Source of the DNA: Microbulbifer variabilis ATCC 700307
GTDB lineage: Bacteria > Pseudomonadota > Gammaproteobacteria > Pseudomonadales > Cellvibrionaceae
Length of the DNA: 64,000 nucleotides
Assembly (NCBI RefSeq): GCF_000380565.1
Contig: NZ_AQYJ01000028.1
Location: 186,001-250,000, forward strand
Direction of reading: 5' to 3'
Positions within the stretch are counted from its first letter, which is position 1, and each line of letters begins with the position of its first letter. The notes under the pieces were generated by a model. That model worked only from the letters and a program-made list of their open reading frames with translations. It searched no databases and had not been told where the DNA came from. The position numbers and the translations under genes were made by a program. Of this stretch, positions 1 to 9,023 are shown piece by piece.

Positions 1-855
1 AGCGACATTACCTCTGGTAAAGGGAACAGCCCTGCCGCGGTGGTTGACCAGCCGGTAGCCCTTGGCGCTCAGGGCCGAGCTGCCTTTTGGCAAAAGTTCT
101 TTCAGCGCGATACTCGGCGGCACACGCCACACTGGATTGAATTCCAGGCGGGTCATACGCGTGGCGATCAGTGGAGTCTTGTGCTTCGGTTTGCCCACTA
201 CCACTTTCATACGAAACTGCTCTCGATCACCGTCGATCAGGCGGAGGCTGAATTCCGGGATATTAACAACGATATAGCGTGGCCCCAGGTCTTTGGGCAG
301 TTGTTCCCAGCGCTGAAGATTGGCGCTCAGGATTTGTGCCAGTTTGGCAGGATTGGTATTGAGACGACTGCGAGTGCGTTCGTCCACAAGTCCATCGGCT
401 TTCAGGCCGTGGCGTCTTTGAAACCGGCGTACTGCCTGCTGCAGGGGCTTATCGTAGACATCAGCTTCCAGGCTGCCTTTTTCGGTAGTTTCAGCAAAGT
501 CTTCTGGCCGGTAATCGCCATACAGCATCAACAGGCTGCGGAGCTGCGCGACCCTAGGGCTGCGGCTTCCGGGAGTTATAGGTTGCCCTTTAGATAGGGG
601 CTTCCACTGTTCCCCCTCCGCTAAGGCGCTGTAGCGCGCCAGCTCCTCGCTTAGCAAGGCATATTGACGGCCGTAAGGGGAAAAAGGATCACTGCCAGAA
701 ACGCCCTCAATCGAATCATCTTTTTTGGCGTTTCCTGGCGCGGCGACTGCTATCGACTGCTCAAAGCCCAGTGCAACAGCCAATATTATTGCGCAACCGC
801 ACCACATCGGTTTTCGTGCAACACGCAAACGAGAAGGGAAAAAGCCAACACCCAT
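1..855 (-). CDS. L,D-transpeptidase (YkuD/ErfK type), C-terminus beyond left edge
   Basis: The minus strand is open for 285 codons from an ATG at 853-855 to the window edge, so this is the N-terminal part of a larger protein. It starts with a basic, hydrophobic signal-like segment (residues about 8-37). A peptidoglycan-binding repeat follows at about 100-160 (QQAVRRFQRRHGLKADG), then the beginning of a YkuD domain (YIVVNIPEFSLRLIDG, VVVGKPKHKTP). It is paralogous to the complete gene just upstream at 1035-3002 but lacks that protein's long N-terminal scaffold region. The family forms 3-3 cross-links in peptidoglycan or attaches proteins to it in the periplasm. The catalytic His/Cys motif would lie outside the window, so activity cannot be judged. 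Same orientation and a 179-bp gap suggest a tandem pair. Confidence 0.85.
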   Translation of the reverse strand, partial: MGVGFFPSRLRVARKPMWCGCAIILAVALGFEQSIAVAAPGNAKKDDSIEGVSGSDPFSPYGRQYALLSEELARYSALAEGEQWKPLSKGQPITPGSRSPRVAQLRSLLMLYGDYRPEDFAETTEKGSLEADVYDKPLQQAVRRFQRRHGLKADGLVDERTRSRLNTNPAKLAQILSANLQRWEQLPKDLGPRYIVVNIPEFSLRLIDGDREQFRMKVVVGKPKHKTPLIATRMTRLEFNPVWRVPPSIALKELLPKGSSALSAKGYRLVNHRGRAVPFTRGNVA

Positions 856-1007
856 AAGTCACCCCTGTAAGCAAAGAAGGATCACCGGAAATGATCACTC
901 TGCTCACAGTGGTAACTTGTGACCGTGAAACTCTAAATAATTATGGGGAATGGATGCTGCTGGTACTCACAGGAAAAGGTATATAGGTATTACTTTCACG
1001 AGGCTAA

Positions 1008-1027
1008 GGGCGGCCCTGGGACCGCCC
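1008..1027 (-). terminator. GC-rich hairpin just after the L,D-transpeptidase stop
   Basis: GGGCGG (1008-1013) pairs with CCGCCC (1022-1027) around an 8-nt loop, starting 8 nt beyond the stop of the 1035-3002 gene. There is no real U-tract on the minus strand, so it may be only a 3'-end stabilising hairpin. Confidence 0.35.
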
Positions 1028-1034
1028 CGATAAC

Positions 1035-3002
1035 TTAGAACTGGTTATCACTGAGTCCGTCCTTGTCATAGATATCAGGGCGGAAGTTCAGCCTGCCCTG
1101 GCCATCCACCCAGGCGGTCCAATAAGTGATATACACCTTGACCAGTTGCCTCAGGTCTACTTCGGTGGTTTCCTCGCCGACGGTTAGCTTGTCTATACGC
1201 CAATGATCCCATTCGCCCTGTGGACGCAATAGCGCCTCAGCCAAGTGGCGTGGCTTCTCCAACCGGATACAGCCGTGGCTATAGTCCCGGTCGGTCAGCG
1301 AGAATAATTTGCGCGCGCGCGTATCGTGCAGATAGACATCGTGTTTATTGGGGATTTCAAATTTCACCCGGCCGAGCATATTCTCCTCCCCGCCCATCTG
1401 GCGCATCAGGTAGGAACCCGCGCCTGCCGCCGAGAGATTCTGGGATGTGAGCGGTAGATACTCCCCTCTACCACTAACCACCCGATAGCCCATGTTTTCC
1501 ATGCCGGTGGGGTTCTTGCGCGCTTTGGGCAGGATCTCATTCACCAGGATACTGCGTGGTACAGTCCAGGTGGGATTGAACACTACTTTGCTAACCCTCG
1601 TAGTAATTTCAGGCGTTGCATGTTTTTTCTTACCCACAACTACATTCATGGCCAGCTTTACCTGGTTGTTCTCCACGTATTGGAGACGGTAAGCGGGAAT
1701 ATTGACCTGGATAAAGCGCTCCCCAAGATTGGCCGGCAACTCCTCCCTGCGGAGAATATTCATCTCAACAATTTTTGCCCGAGCAGTAGGGGAGAGGTTG
1801 AGCCGTTTGCGCGTGCCGCGGCCCACAATTCCATCGGGTTTAAGGCCATGGCGCTTTTGGAAACGCAGCACTGCCTCGTGCAGTCCGCGGTCGAATCGGT
1901 TGGGGTCGACGCCCCCATAACTGTAGCGACTGGAATAGTCACCGTATAGGGAGAGCATATCCCGCAGGTGGCTCACATGGGGGTGGCGTGCTCCCATAGT
2001 CATAACAGGTCCTGGAGGAATGGGACGCCAGCGCCCGCTAGCAGAGATTTTGCGCAGCCGTTCAAGCTCATTTCTCAAGGCATATGCATCACTACCGTAG
2101 GGTTTATTCTCCTCGAAGTAGGGCCCCTCGCTATTTTCCGTGCGCGGGACCGCCTCGCCTCCCCGACCATTGGCATTACGGCCTTGATTGTAATATACGC
2201 GGCTGCCATTACTCCCGGCTCCAGAGCCATTTACATTGTTATCTCGGTAAGAGCTGTGTCGTGAGCGGTTGTAGCTGCGATTGGCGCTTGATGAGCTGGA
2301 ATAATTGCGATCGCGATCAGTTTCGTAATCGCGTGAGTAATGGCGGCTGCGTGGGGTGCTGCCGATAATGCGCGCTCGGTTGTAGCCGCGAAAATGTTTG
2401 CGCCCACGATGTTCATTGGTCTCTCGCTGGCTGGGTTGTATCAGAGCAACCATGCGAAATCCCTGGTCATCACGGAACACAGGGGTGATACCGCGACGCG
2501 GTCGACTCTTGGGGCTTAGCCGGTCCAGTTGGGTGTCCTGGGCATAGGAGACAAACGCGTCGGTGAGCAGGATATCGAGAACTGCGGCCATCTGCAGTCG
2601 CTGGGGGGTGTCTCTCAAAGTGCGGTCGAAATAACCAAGATGGTAGCGGTAATCCACCATGCTGCTGGGATTGCCTGAGCTGGCTGCTGTAAGTTGCTTC
2701 AACAGATCGTTGGCGCTTTCACTCAGGTTGTAGTTATCGAACCACAGTAGACGGTAATCCGTGCGCTGGTAAATTCTGCGCACCGCGGCAGGGTTGAATA
2801 TAGGATCCTGGGCTGGCCAAGCGTCAGGATTTTCTTCCAGCCAGTGAACCAAGTGAGGTCGTACGGCGTTTTCAGGCAATACCGGCACCGTTTCTTGGTT
2901 CGCGGCAAAGGCATAATAGAGAATAGAGACACATAGAGTGCCCAGGGTTAGTAGGGGCAGAATGGATTTTCGTTTGCGGAGCTCAGGGTTGAAATAAGAC
3001 AT
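1035..3002 (-). CDS. L,D-transpeptidase, YcbB/LdtD-like, with low-complexity insert
   Basis: This 655-residue protein has a membrane anchor or signal near residues 13-33 and an N-terminal scaffold region (about 40-185) like that of YcbB. A Ser/Arg/Asn/Tyr-rich low-complexity segment follows at about 190-295. A peptidoglycan-binding domain lies at about 335-400 (FQKRHGLKPDGIVG) and a YkuD catalytic domain at about 425-600. The active-site motif SHGCIRLE is present with the nucleophilic Cys near residue 578 and an upstream YLHDT. The family makes 3-3 peptidoglycan cross-links in the periplasm and can bypass penicillin-sensitive D,D-transpeptidases. The disordered insert between scaffold and PG-binding domain is unusual. 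The gene upstream (1-855) is a shorter paralogue in the same orientation. Confidence 0.93.
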   Translation of the reverse strand: MSYFNPELRKRKSILPLLTLGTLCVSILYYAFAANQETVPVLPENAVRPHLVHWLEENPDAWPAQDPIFNPAAVRRIYQRTDYRLLWFDNYNLSESANDLLKQLTAASSGNPSSMVDYRYHLGYFDRTLRDTPQRLQMAAVLDILLTDAFVSYAQDTQLDRLSPKSRPRRGITPVFRDDQGFRMVALIQPSQRETNEHRGRKHFRGYNRARIIGSTPRSRHYSRDYETDRDRNYSSSSSANRSYNRSRHSSYRDNNVNGSGAGSNGSRVYYNQGRNANGRGGEAVPRTENSEGPYFEENKPYGSDAYALRNELERLRKISASGRWRPIPPGPVMTMGARHPHVSHLRDMLSLYGDYSSRYSYGGVDPNRFDRGLHEAVLRFQKRHGLKPDGIVGRGTRKRLNLSPTARAKIVEMNILRREELPANLGERFIQVNIPAYRLQYVENNQVKLAMNVVVGKKKHATPEITTRVSKVVFNPTWTVPRSILVNEILPKARKNPTGMENMGYRVVSGRGEYLPLTSQNLSAAGAGSYLMRQMGGEENMLGRVKFEIPNKHDVYLHDTRARKLFSLTDRDYSHGCIRLEKPRHLAEALLRPQGEWDHWRIDKLTVGEETTEVDLRQLVKVYITYWTAWVDGQGRLNFRPDIYDKDGLSDNQF

Positions 3003-3428
3003 GGTACCTCAGCGATACTGCAGGGGCCCGGGGTTGTCTTGCGGATAATACCGGGCGCCAGATCGTTCATACCTTCCCAACCTGTGGCGAGCCCACCCAG
3101 AAACATTTTGGTGTTCAGCGTTGACTCGCACTTGTCATGCGTCCCGCGCGACATCCTCTTATTTAGACCACAATTGGCGCCGCACTTGCGCGAATATCAA
3201 CCAATTTCAGTCTGTGAAAGTAAGTATGGCAACAAATGAGGAATTTGCTTGGCGTTTGCTTCTTCTTAGATTAAGTGTGAAAGAAAAAAGCGACAATCTA
3301 GCTGTGTCAACCATGCACATTTATTCTGTTTGGCGGAAATAATTCCATTAGTGGGTGAGTGCTTGTACGATTAGATACGGCTAATCAAATGTGAAAAGTG
3401 GGCTAAGTCACAGTTTTTCATGGGGTTT
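3003..3428. other. Intergenic region upstream of the L,D-transpeptidase
   Basis: This 426-bp gap lies between the NRDE gene and the L,D-transpeptidase start, both on minus. It should hold the transpeptidase promoter, but I see no convincing -35/-10 pair. One short inverted repeat, GATTAG-N6-CTAATC, is at 3369-3386. Short ORFs here have no ribosome-binding site and no recognisable product. Confidence 0.4.
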
Positions 3429-4265
3429 TTATGGCTCTGGAGGAGCGAGGCAAAAGTGACGCAAGGGTCCCTGCGGCTCACCATTTTCAAAGGTCTGTTC
3501 CCATAACTGGCTGGCGCCATTTCGATTAAAAGCGACTACGGTGCTGGCGCGAGTACCGTAACCTCCAGTCAAGTTATCTGTTTTGGTGTCGGCTGGCAGA
3601 AGTTTTTCCCTATGGTTTATCTGTACGAATATTGACGACAGGGCTCGTTCAAGGGAAAGGCCAACCCCCGTTTTGGGAAGGTTTGCATCCGCAGCTCTTT
3701 GTCTGTCTTGAAGCAAGCTGAGGGCTGGCTCTACGAAGTTATGGCCGGAAATTGGGCCCTTGATATTTTGTACAATCCGTTCTAAACCGGCCTTTCCCTT
3801 TTCGACCTTGGGCCAGGGGGCATCTGGTGCTCCGTTGGAAATTCCGTGAACCCCTGCCGTAAATAAAAATGGAGTGTGGCGATTGCCGGCACAGGTGAGA
3901 GGGTGTTCTGCTCTCAAGTCAAATAGCAGCGCATTAAAGCCGCGGTAGCGAGGCCCTTGAAGGGTCCTGGCAAATTGCTCTGGTGTACTCATGCCAGTCA
4001 AAAAATTAACCGGAATTTCCCCTCTGGAAAGCGCATTGTCAGGTTCGGGTGTGCCGGGTTCGCGGATATTAGTGACTGCGGCGACACGGCCGGGGGATAT
4101 GCCTGCCCAGGTGCCGCCAGCTTCCAAATCCCGCCCGGCTACCAAGCTTCCCGTGTTCCACTGCGCTGCTGGGGCGGTAGGACGAGCGTAGAATTCATCT
4201 CGATTGGCGATCAACAGGAGTGGGTACTCGGGGTGGCAGCGATAGGCAAACAGTAGTAGGCACAT
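3429..4265 (-). CDS. NRDE family (TANGO2-like) protein
   Basis: The product is 278 residues. The start chosen is the ATG at 4263-4265, preceded by AGGA at correct spacing, because the family begins Met-Cys; the reading frame extends upstream but that part looks non-coding. The N-terminus MCLLLFAYRCHPEYPLLLIANRDEF carries the name-giving NRDE motif with its conserved Cys2. Later family features include GGTWAGI, TNIR and the C-terminal GTRASTVV. NRDE/TANGO2 proteins are cytosolic; Cys2 suggests N-terminal nucleophile chemistry, and a role in heme handling has been proposed for eukaryotic relatives, but the bacterial function is not settled. It is divergent from lgt across a 95-bp gap. Confidence 0.85.
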   Translation of the reverse strand: MCLLLFAYRCHPEYPLLLIANRDEFYARPTAPAAQWNTGSLVAGRDLEAGGTWAGISPGRVAAVTNIREPGTPEPDNALSRGEIPVNFLTGMSTPEQFARTLQGPRYRGFNALLFDLRAEHPLTCAGNRHTPFLFTAGVHGISNGAPDAPWPKVEKGKAGLERIVQNIKGPISGHNFVEPALSLLQDRQRAADANLPKTGVGLSLERALSSIFVQINHREKLLPADTKTDNLTGGYGTRASTVVAFNRNGASQLWEQTFENGEPQGPLRHFCLAPPEP

Positions 4266-4360
4266 AGCGGCTTCCTGGGAGGTGGGGAAGGGCGCGCCCC
4301 TTTCGCTGCGGGGCGCTTTGCGACCATAATACGCGCTTAACAAACAATCTCGATTCCCCC

Positions 4361-5212
4361 ATGCTGACTTACCCTGAAATAGACCCGGTGGCCATCGCTA
4401 TTGGCCCATTAAAAGTGCACTGGTATGGCTTGATGTACCTGTTCGGCTTTATCGCAGCCTGGTGGTTGGCACTGCGTCGCAGCACCAAACCATGGTCTCC
4501 GGTAATTAAATCAGAAGTCGAAGACTTAATTCTTTACTGTGCAATAGGCGTAGTTGTTGGCGGGCGACTCGGTTATATGTTCTTCTACAACCTGCCGCAA
4601 TTGATTGAGAATCCGCTTTCGCTGCTTAAAGTGTGGGAGGGCGGCATGAGCTTCCACGGAGGCCTGGTGGGAGTGATGCTGGCTACCGTTCTCTACGCCC
4701 GTAAAATTGGTACAACCTTCCCCGTGCTAATCGACTTTGTGGCTCCCTTGGTGCCTATTGGCTTGGGACTGGGCCGGATGGGCAACTTTATCGGCCAGGA
4801 ACTCTGGGGCCGGCCGACTGAAGGCCCCTGGGGCATGGTATTTCCCCGCGATCCTGAGCTGCTGTCCAGGCACCCCTCCCAGCTTTACCAGGCATTTCTT
4901 GAAGGGCTTGTGCTCTTTGCTGTGCTCTGGTGGTTTTCCAGTAAACCGCGTCCACGCCTTGCCGTAGGCGGTATGTTTGTTCTGCTTTACGGCATATTCC
5001 GCTTCCTCGTGGAATTTGTGCGGGAACCGGATGGTCATATCGGTTTCGATCTTTTTGGCTGGATGACCCGTGGCCAGCTTCTGAGCCTGCCGATGATTTT
5101 GGCCGGTATCGCTCTGCTGGTGTGGAGTTACCGAACCCAGCCTCTACCAGAGGGGCGTAGTGGTAAAAATGGCAATAAGCGGACGCGTTCCCAAGTTAAT
5201 GGCGGAGCATAG
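4361..5212 (+). CDS. lgt: Prolipoprotein diacylglyceryl transferase
   Basis: Lgt moves the diacylglyceryl group of phosphatidylglycerol to the lipobox Cys of prolipoproteins, the first step of lipoprotein maturation at the inner membrane. The 283-residue product has several transmembrane segments (for example 14-36, 90-115, 175-195, 228-250). Family motifs are HWYGLMY, GGRLGYMFFYN, SFHGGL and the Lgt signature GRMGNFIGQELWGRPT (about 142-157). Length is typical. No strong Shine-Dalgarno precedes the ATG. thyA follows after 6 bp, so lgt-thyA-folA is probably one transcript, an arrangement also known in Pseudomonas. Its substrates probably include the two lipoproteins encoded in this window. 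Confidence 0.97.
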   Translation: MLTYPEIDPVAIAIGPLKVHWYGLMYLFGFIAAWWLALRRSTKPWSPVIKSEVEDLILYCAIGVVVGGRLGYMFFYNLPQLIENPLSLLKVWEGGMSFHGGLVGVMLATVLYARKIGTTFPVLIDFVAPLVPIGLGLGRMGNFIGQELWGRPTEGPWGMVFPRDPELLSRHPSQLYQAFLEGLVLFAVLWWFSSKPRPRLAVGGMFVLLYGIFRFLVEFVREPDGHIGFDLFGWMTRGQLLSLPMILAGIALLVWSYRTQPLPEGRSGKNGNKRTRSQVNGGA

Positions 5213-5218
5213 CAATAG

Positions 5219-6052
5219 ATGAAGCAGTACCTCGATCTAATGCGCCATGTGCGCGATCACGGCACGGAAAAAGGTGACCGTACAGGCACCGGCACCTTAA
5301 GCGTTTTTGGGTATCAGATGCGCTGTGACCTCGCGGAGGGGTTTCCGCTAATTACCACGAAAAAGTGCCATTTACGCTCGATCATCCACGAACTCCTTTG
5401 GTTCTTGCGGGGGGATACCAATATCCGTTACCTGCAGGAAAATAGGGTAAGAATCTGGGATGAGTGGGCCGCAGAAGATGGTGACCTGGGTCCGGTTTAC
5501 GGCCATCAGTGGCGCTCCTGGCCGACACCGGATGGCCGTCAAATCGACCAGATTGAACAGCTGGTACACCAATTAAAAACCCGTCCCGATTCCCGGCGCC
5601 TGATTGTCAGTGCCTGGAACCCGGCAGATCTTCCCGATGAGGGGATTTCCCCGGCAGATAATGCCCGCGAGGGGCGTATGGCGCTCGCTCCCTGCCACGC
5701 GCTGTTTCAGTTTTACGTGGCTGAGGGTAAGTTGTCCTGCCAGCTGTATCAGCGCAGCGCAGATATCTTCCTCGGAGTCCCCTTTAATATTGCTTCCTAC
5801 AGCCTGCTAACCCTGATGCTGGCACAGGTTTGTGGCCTTAAGCCGGGCGAGTTCATTCATTCTTTTGGTGATGCTCATCTCTACTCCAATCACCTGGAGC
5901 AGGTTGAGCTGCAATTGCAGCGTGAGCCTCTGCCGCTACCAAAGATGCAACTAAACCCCGATGTGGAAGATCTGTTCGCCTTCCGCTTTGAAGATTTCGA
6001 GCTGCAAAACTATGAAGCTCATCCGCATATACCGGCACCGGTCGCGGTTTAA
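5219..6052 (+). CDS. thyA: Thymidylate synthase
   Basis: ThyA methylates dUMP to dTMP using 5,10-methylene-tetrahydrofolate in the cytosol. The 277-residue product shows the expected motifs: [17 protein letters not shown] near the N-terminus, [14 protein letters not shown], the catalytic Cys in [32 protein letters not shown], and GDAHLYSNH. It is about a dozen residues longer than E. coli ThyA because of an insert before the catalytic Cys (around [13 protein letters not shown]), a form seen in several bacteria. Only 6 bp separate it from lgt, and folA starts 10 bp after its stop. folA regenerates the folate that this reaction oxidises, which makes the pairing functional. Confidence 0.97.
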   Translation: MKQYLDLMRHVRDHGTEKGDRTGTGTLSVFGYQMRCDLAEGFPLITTKKCHLRSIIHELLWFLRGDTNIRYLQENRVRIWDEWAAEDGDLGPVYGHQWRSWPTPDGRQIDQIEQLVHQLKTRPDSRRLIVSAWNPADLPDEGISPADNAREGRMALAPCHALFQFYVAEGKLSCQLYQRSADIFLGVPFNIASYSLLTLMLAQVCGLKPGEFIHSFGDAHLYSNHLEQVELQLQREPLPLPKMQLNPDVEDLFAFRFEDFELQNYEAHPHIPAPVAV

Positions 6053-6062
6053 GGGGAGAGGT

Positions 6063-6572
6063 ATGGATACATCTATCGCCCTGATTGCGGCTATAGCGCG
6101 CAATGGTGCTATCGGTAAAAACAATGAGCTCCCCTGGCGTATTTCAGGTGATCTGCAGTTCTTTAAGCGCACGACTATGGGCAAACCTGTAGTGATGGGG
6201 CGCAAAACCTATGAGTCTATCGGCCGACCTCTACCGGGTCGCGTCAATATCGTGATCACCCGCAATCGTGATTGGGCAGCTGAAGGTGTCGAAGTGGTGG
6301 ACTCTCTGGAGTCCGCCCTGGACCTTGCCCGTGAGCGGGCCTCACTGGCAGGTGCGGCTGAATTGATGGTGATCGGTGGGGCGCAGGTCTACCGCCAGGC
6401 CCTACCAATGGCAGCGCGACTCTATATCACCGAGGTGGATGCCGATGTGGAAGGGGACGCCTTCTTCCCAGAGATTGACGACTCATGGGTCGAAGTGGTG
6501 CGGGAGTGTTACCCTGCTTCAGACAAGAATGAGTACAACTACGCATTAGTTCAGTACGACAGATTTAAATAA
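6063..6572 (+). CDS. folA: Dihydrofolate reductase
   Basis: DHFR reduces dihydrofolate to tetrahydrofolate with NADPH. The 169-residue product starts at the ATG at 6063 after a GGGGAGAGGT ribosome-binding region; the frame stays open upstream inside thyA but the family begins with this hydrophobic strand. Motifs are IALIAAIARNGAIGKNNELPW (Met20-loop region), the conserved acidic-residue region, the NADPH-binding VVMGRKTYESIGRPLPGR, and MVIGGAQVY. It is the third gene of the lgt-thyA-folA group and is followed by a 287-bp gap before the TonB operon. Confidence 0.96.
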   Translation: MDTSIALIAAIARNGAIGKNNELPWRISGDLQFFKRTTMGKPVVMGRKTYESIGRPLPGRVNIVITRNRDWAAEGVEVVDSLESALDLARERASLAGAAELMVIGGAQVYRQALPMAARLYITEVDADVEGDAFFPEIDDSWVEVVRECYPASDKNEYNYALVQYDRFK

Positions 6573-6718
6573 AAACAATTTGATTAAAAGTTGATCAATC
6601 TGTTAAATTCTGCGACAGCCTACACAAGGAACACCGCCGCCAATGTGTGCAAGTGACCCGGTTTTGTTACCCGGTTGTTACCTTGCTACCCATGCGGGCC
6701 GATGCTGACAATCGGCAT

Positions 6719-6746
6719 TTGAATAATCAAATCGGCTGTTTACAAT
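6719..6746 (+). promoter_or_regulatory. Candidate sigma-70 promoter for the TonB operon
   Basis: TTGAAT (6719-6724) and TACAAT (6741-6746) are separated by 16 bp, about 115 bp before the first gene. I see no canonical Fur box near it. This is a pattern match only. Confidence 0.35.
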
Positions 6747-6859
6747 GTGCGGCTCTTAGCTGTCTTCTAACCAATGTTTTTAAAACAAAAGGACACCGCG
6801 TTGTGGCAGCTAATTCATCGCGACCATGTTGTGAAATATTGAACCCACTGGGGGGTCTA

Positions 6860-7642
6860 ATGAAAACCAAGCGATTCATGGCTGTGGCGCTGACCACTGC
6901 GCTGTCTGCCGGCGCGCTCTACGGCAGCGTAGCCACTGCGGATACTCTCGATAACGTACTCGCCGTCGGCCAGCAGAAAACCACTGCGGCCCAGGCATCG
7001 CAAAAGCGCATCGACAAGATTGCCGAAGAAACTAGCAGCCTGCTGCAGGACTTCAAGGTGGTCAATAAAGAAATCGATGGTCTGCGAGTGTACAACCGTC
7101 AGCTGGAAAAGCAGCTGGCCAACCAGCTCCAGGTTATCAATGAGCTGGATGCATCTATTGCCAACGTTACTGTCATTGAACGTCAAATCCAGCCGCTGAT
7201 CCTGCGCATGCTGGAAGGTCTGGAGCAGTTCATCGAATTGGATGCCCCGTTCAAACTGGACGAGCGCATGGCAAACCTCGAAGGTGTAAAGAACAATATG
7301 GACCGTTCCGATATTACTGTTGCGGAGAAATTCCGTCAGGTATTGGAGCTGTACAACTTCGAAGCGGAGTACGCGCGTAAGATTGACACTTACGGTGATT
7401 CCCTGAACGTAAATGGCCAGGAGCGCGAAGTAAACGTGCTGCAGATCGGCCGTATCGCTCTGCTGGCTCAGACTACCGATTCCGAGATCTCTCTTGCCTA
7501 CGATAAAGGCCAGAAAGCCTGGGTTGAAATCGATGCTGGCGAATATCGCCGCGCCCTCATGAATGGCCTGAAGATCGCCAAGAAGCAGGCCACTATCGAC
7601 ATCATGACCATGCCGATCCCGGCTCCGGAGGCAGCGCAATGA
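6860..7642 (+). CDS. DUF3450 periplasmic coiled-coil protein of a TonB system
   Basis: The 260-residue product begins with a clear signal peptide (MKTKRFMAVALTTALSAGALYG, cleavage near ATA-DT). A long heptad-rich helix follows at about 35-110 (EETSSLLQDFKVVNKEIDG and onward) and then a helical C-terminal part. The start chosen is the ATG at 6860 rather than the far-upstream in-frame start, because the signal peptide begins here. It matches the DUF3450 family, which almost always precedes a TtpC-type MotA/TolQ/ExbB gene. It overlaps that next gene by 4 bp (ATGA), so the two are translationally coupled. Its molecular role is unproven; a periplasmic structural partner of the energy-transducing complex is likely. 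Confidence 0.85.
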   Translation: MKTKRFMAVALTTALSAGALYGSVATADTLDNVLAVGQQKTTAAQASQKRIDKIAEETSSLLQDFKVVNKEIDGLRVYNRQLEKQLANQLQVINELDASIANVTVIERQIQPLILRMLEGLEQFIELDAPFKLDERMANLEGVKNNMDRSDITVAEKFRQVLELYNFEAEYARKIDTYGDSLNVNGQEREVNVLQIGRIALLAQTTDSEISLAYDKGQKAWVEIDAGEYRRALMNGLKIAKKQATIDIMTMPIPAPEAAQ

Positions 7643-9009
7643 AATCCTCTATCGCCAAACGCGTATTAGTTGCAGCAGCGGCTGGCCTGATCAGCTTCTC
7701 TGCTGTTGCCCAAGAGAAAGCAGCTTCCCTCGACGATCTGCTGAAAATGGTTCAACAATCCAAAATTGCTGAATCCAAAGAGCACAAACAGCGTGAAGCT
7801 GATTTCCGTCGCCAGAAAGCTAATCAGCAATCTCTGCTGAACAAGGCCAAAGACACTCGCACGGCGGAAGAAAAGCGCTCTGCCGAGCTGGAAAAGAAAT
7901 ACCAGGAACAGGAAGTTGCTGTTGACCAGAAGCGCCAGCAGCTGGACGAGCGTCTGGGCTCCCTGAAAGAGCTGTTCGGCCATATGTCCTCTACTGCCGC
8001 AGACTTGCGTGCGAGCGTCGGTTCCTCCCTGGTTTCCGCTCAATACCCAGGTCGTACAGAGTTTATCGATGGCCTGCTGGCGAAGATGAACAGTGCTACT
8101 CAGCTGCCTACTATCGAAGAGATCGAACGCCTGTGGTTTGAGATCCAGCGTGAGACCGTGGAGTCTGGCAAGGTTGTTAAGTTCAACGCAACTGTGATCA
8201 AGCCTAGTGGTGAACAGGCTCAGCAGGAAGTTGTGCGCGTTGGTAACTTCAACCTGGTTTCCAATGGTAAATACCTGGAAATGAACGATGCATACAAAAT
8301 GGCTGAACTGATTCGCCAGCCGGATGCCAAGTTCCAGGGTATGGCAGAAAGTCTGCAGGCTTCCACCGCTGGTTTTAGCGCTTTTGGTGTTGACCCGACA
8401 GGCCCTACTGGCGGTTCCTACCTGAAAGCTATGATCAACAGCCCGGATCTTGTTGAGCGCTGGCATCAAGGCGGTATCGTTGGCTACATCATCTCCGCAG
8501 TTGGTGTATTTGCCATGCTGCTGGCTATCTTCCGCCTCATCGTATTAACCGGTATTAGCGCCAAAGTAAGTGCGCAGCTGCGTTCCTCTACCCCGAACAC
8601 CAATAACCCGCTGGGCCGCGTCCTGGCTGTCGCGGAAGAAAATAAAGGTGTCGACGGCGAGACTCTAGAGCTGAAGATGGAAGAAGCCGTTCTGAAAGAG
8701 CGCCCGGCAGTAGAATCCGGCCTTAACCTGCTGAAGATCATCGCCATGGTAGCTCCACTATTAGGTCTGCTGGGTACCGTTACCGGTATGATCATTACTT
8801 TCCAGGCGATTACTATCTTTGGTGCCGGTGATCCGAGAGCAATGGCCGGTGGTATTTCCTCAGCCCTGATCACCACCGTTCTGGGTCTGGTAGTGGCTAT
8901 CCCCACTGTACTGATGCACACCGTAGTAAACGGTCGAGCCAAGCGTGTCCTGCACATTCTGGAAGAGCAGAGTGCTGGTATCGTGGCAGAAAACGCCGAG
9001 CGTAAATAA
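7639..9009 (+). CDS. ttpC: TtpC-like MotA/TolQ/ExbB proton-channel protein with periplasmic coiled coil
   Basis: This 456-residue protein has a signal sequence, a charged coiled coil (about 30-115) and a periplasmic domain to about residue 275. A membrane segment lies near 285-308 and the ExbB/TolQ core near 365-440, with the hallmark MVAPLLGLLGTVTGMI. This layout is that of Vibrio and Shewanella TtpC, which works with TonB2/ExbB2/ExbD2, in contrast to the short ExbB. It presumably couples proton flow to TonB-dependent outer-membrane transport. It overlaps the DUF3450 gene by 4 bp and the next gene begins 15 bp downstream. The symbol is by architecture and context. Confidence 0.85.
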   Translation: MKSSIAKRVLVAAAAGLISFSAVAQEKAASLDDLLKMVQQSKIAESKEHKQREADFRRQKANQQSLLNKAKDTRTAEEKRSAELEKKYQEQEVAVDQKRQQLDERLGSLKELFGHMSSTAADLRASVGSSLVSAQYPGRTEFIDGLLAKMNSATQLPTIEEIERLWFEIQRETVESGKVVKFNATVIKPSGEQAQQEVVRVGNFNLVSNGKYLEMNDAYKMAELIRQPDAKFQGMAESLQASTAGFSAFGVDPTGPTGGSYLKAMINSPDLVERWHQGGIVGYIISAVGVFAMLLAIFRLIVLTGISAKVSAQLRSSTPNTNNPLGRVLAVAEENKGVDGETLELKMEEAVLKERPAVESGLNLLKIIAMVAPLLGLLGTVTGMIITFQAITIFGAGDPRAMAGGISSALITTVLGLVVAIPTVLMHTVVNGRAKRVLHILEEQSAGIVAENAERK

Positions 9010-9023
9010 GAGGAGGCGGCAAC

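Noticed and set aside
40-597. Plus-strand frame of 185 codons at the left edge
   Set aside because: It is the antisense of the L,D-transpeptidase gene, whose motifs are clear on minus.
6647-6859. N-terminal extension of the DUF3450 gene
   Set aside because: A complete signal peptide starts at 6860 and the upstream part overlaps promoter-like sequence.
6857-8469. Long minus-strand open frames opposite the DUF3450 and TtpC-like genes
   Set aside because: Antisense frames produced by biased codon use. The plus-strand proteins have clear signal peptides, motifs and operon spacing.
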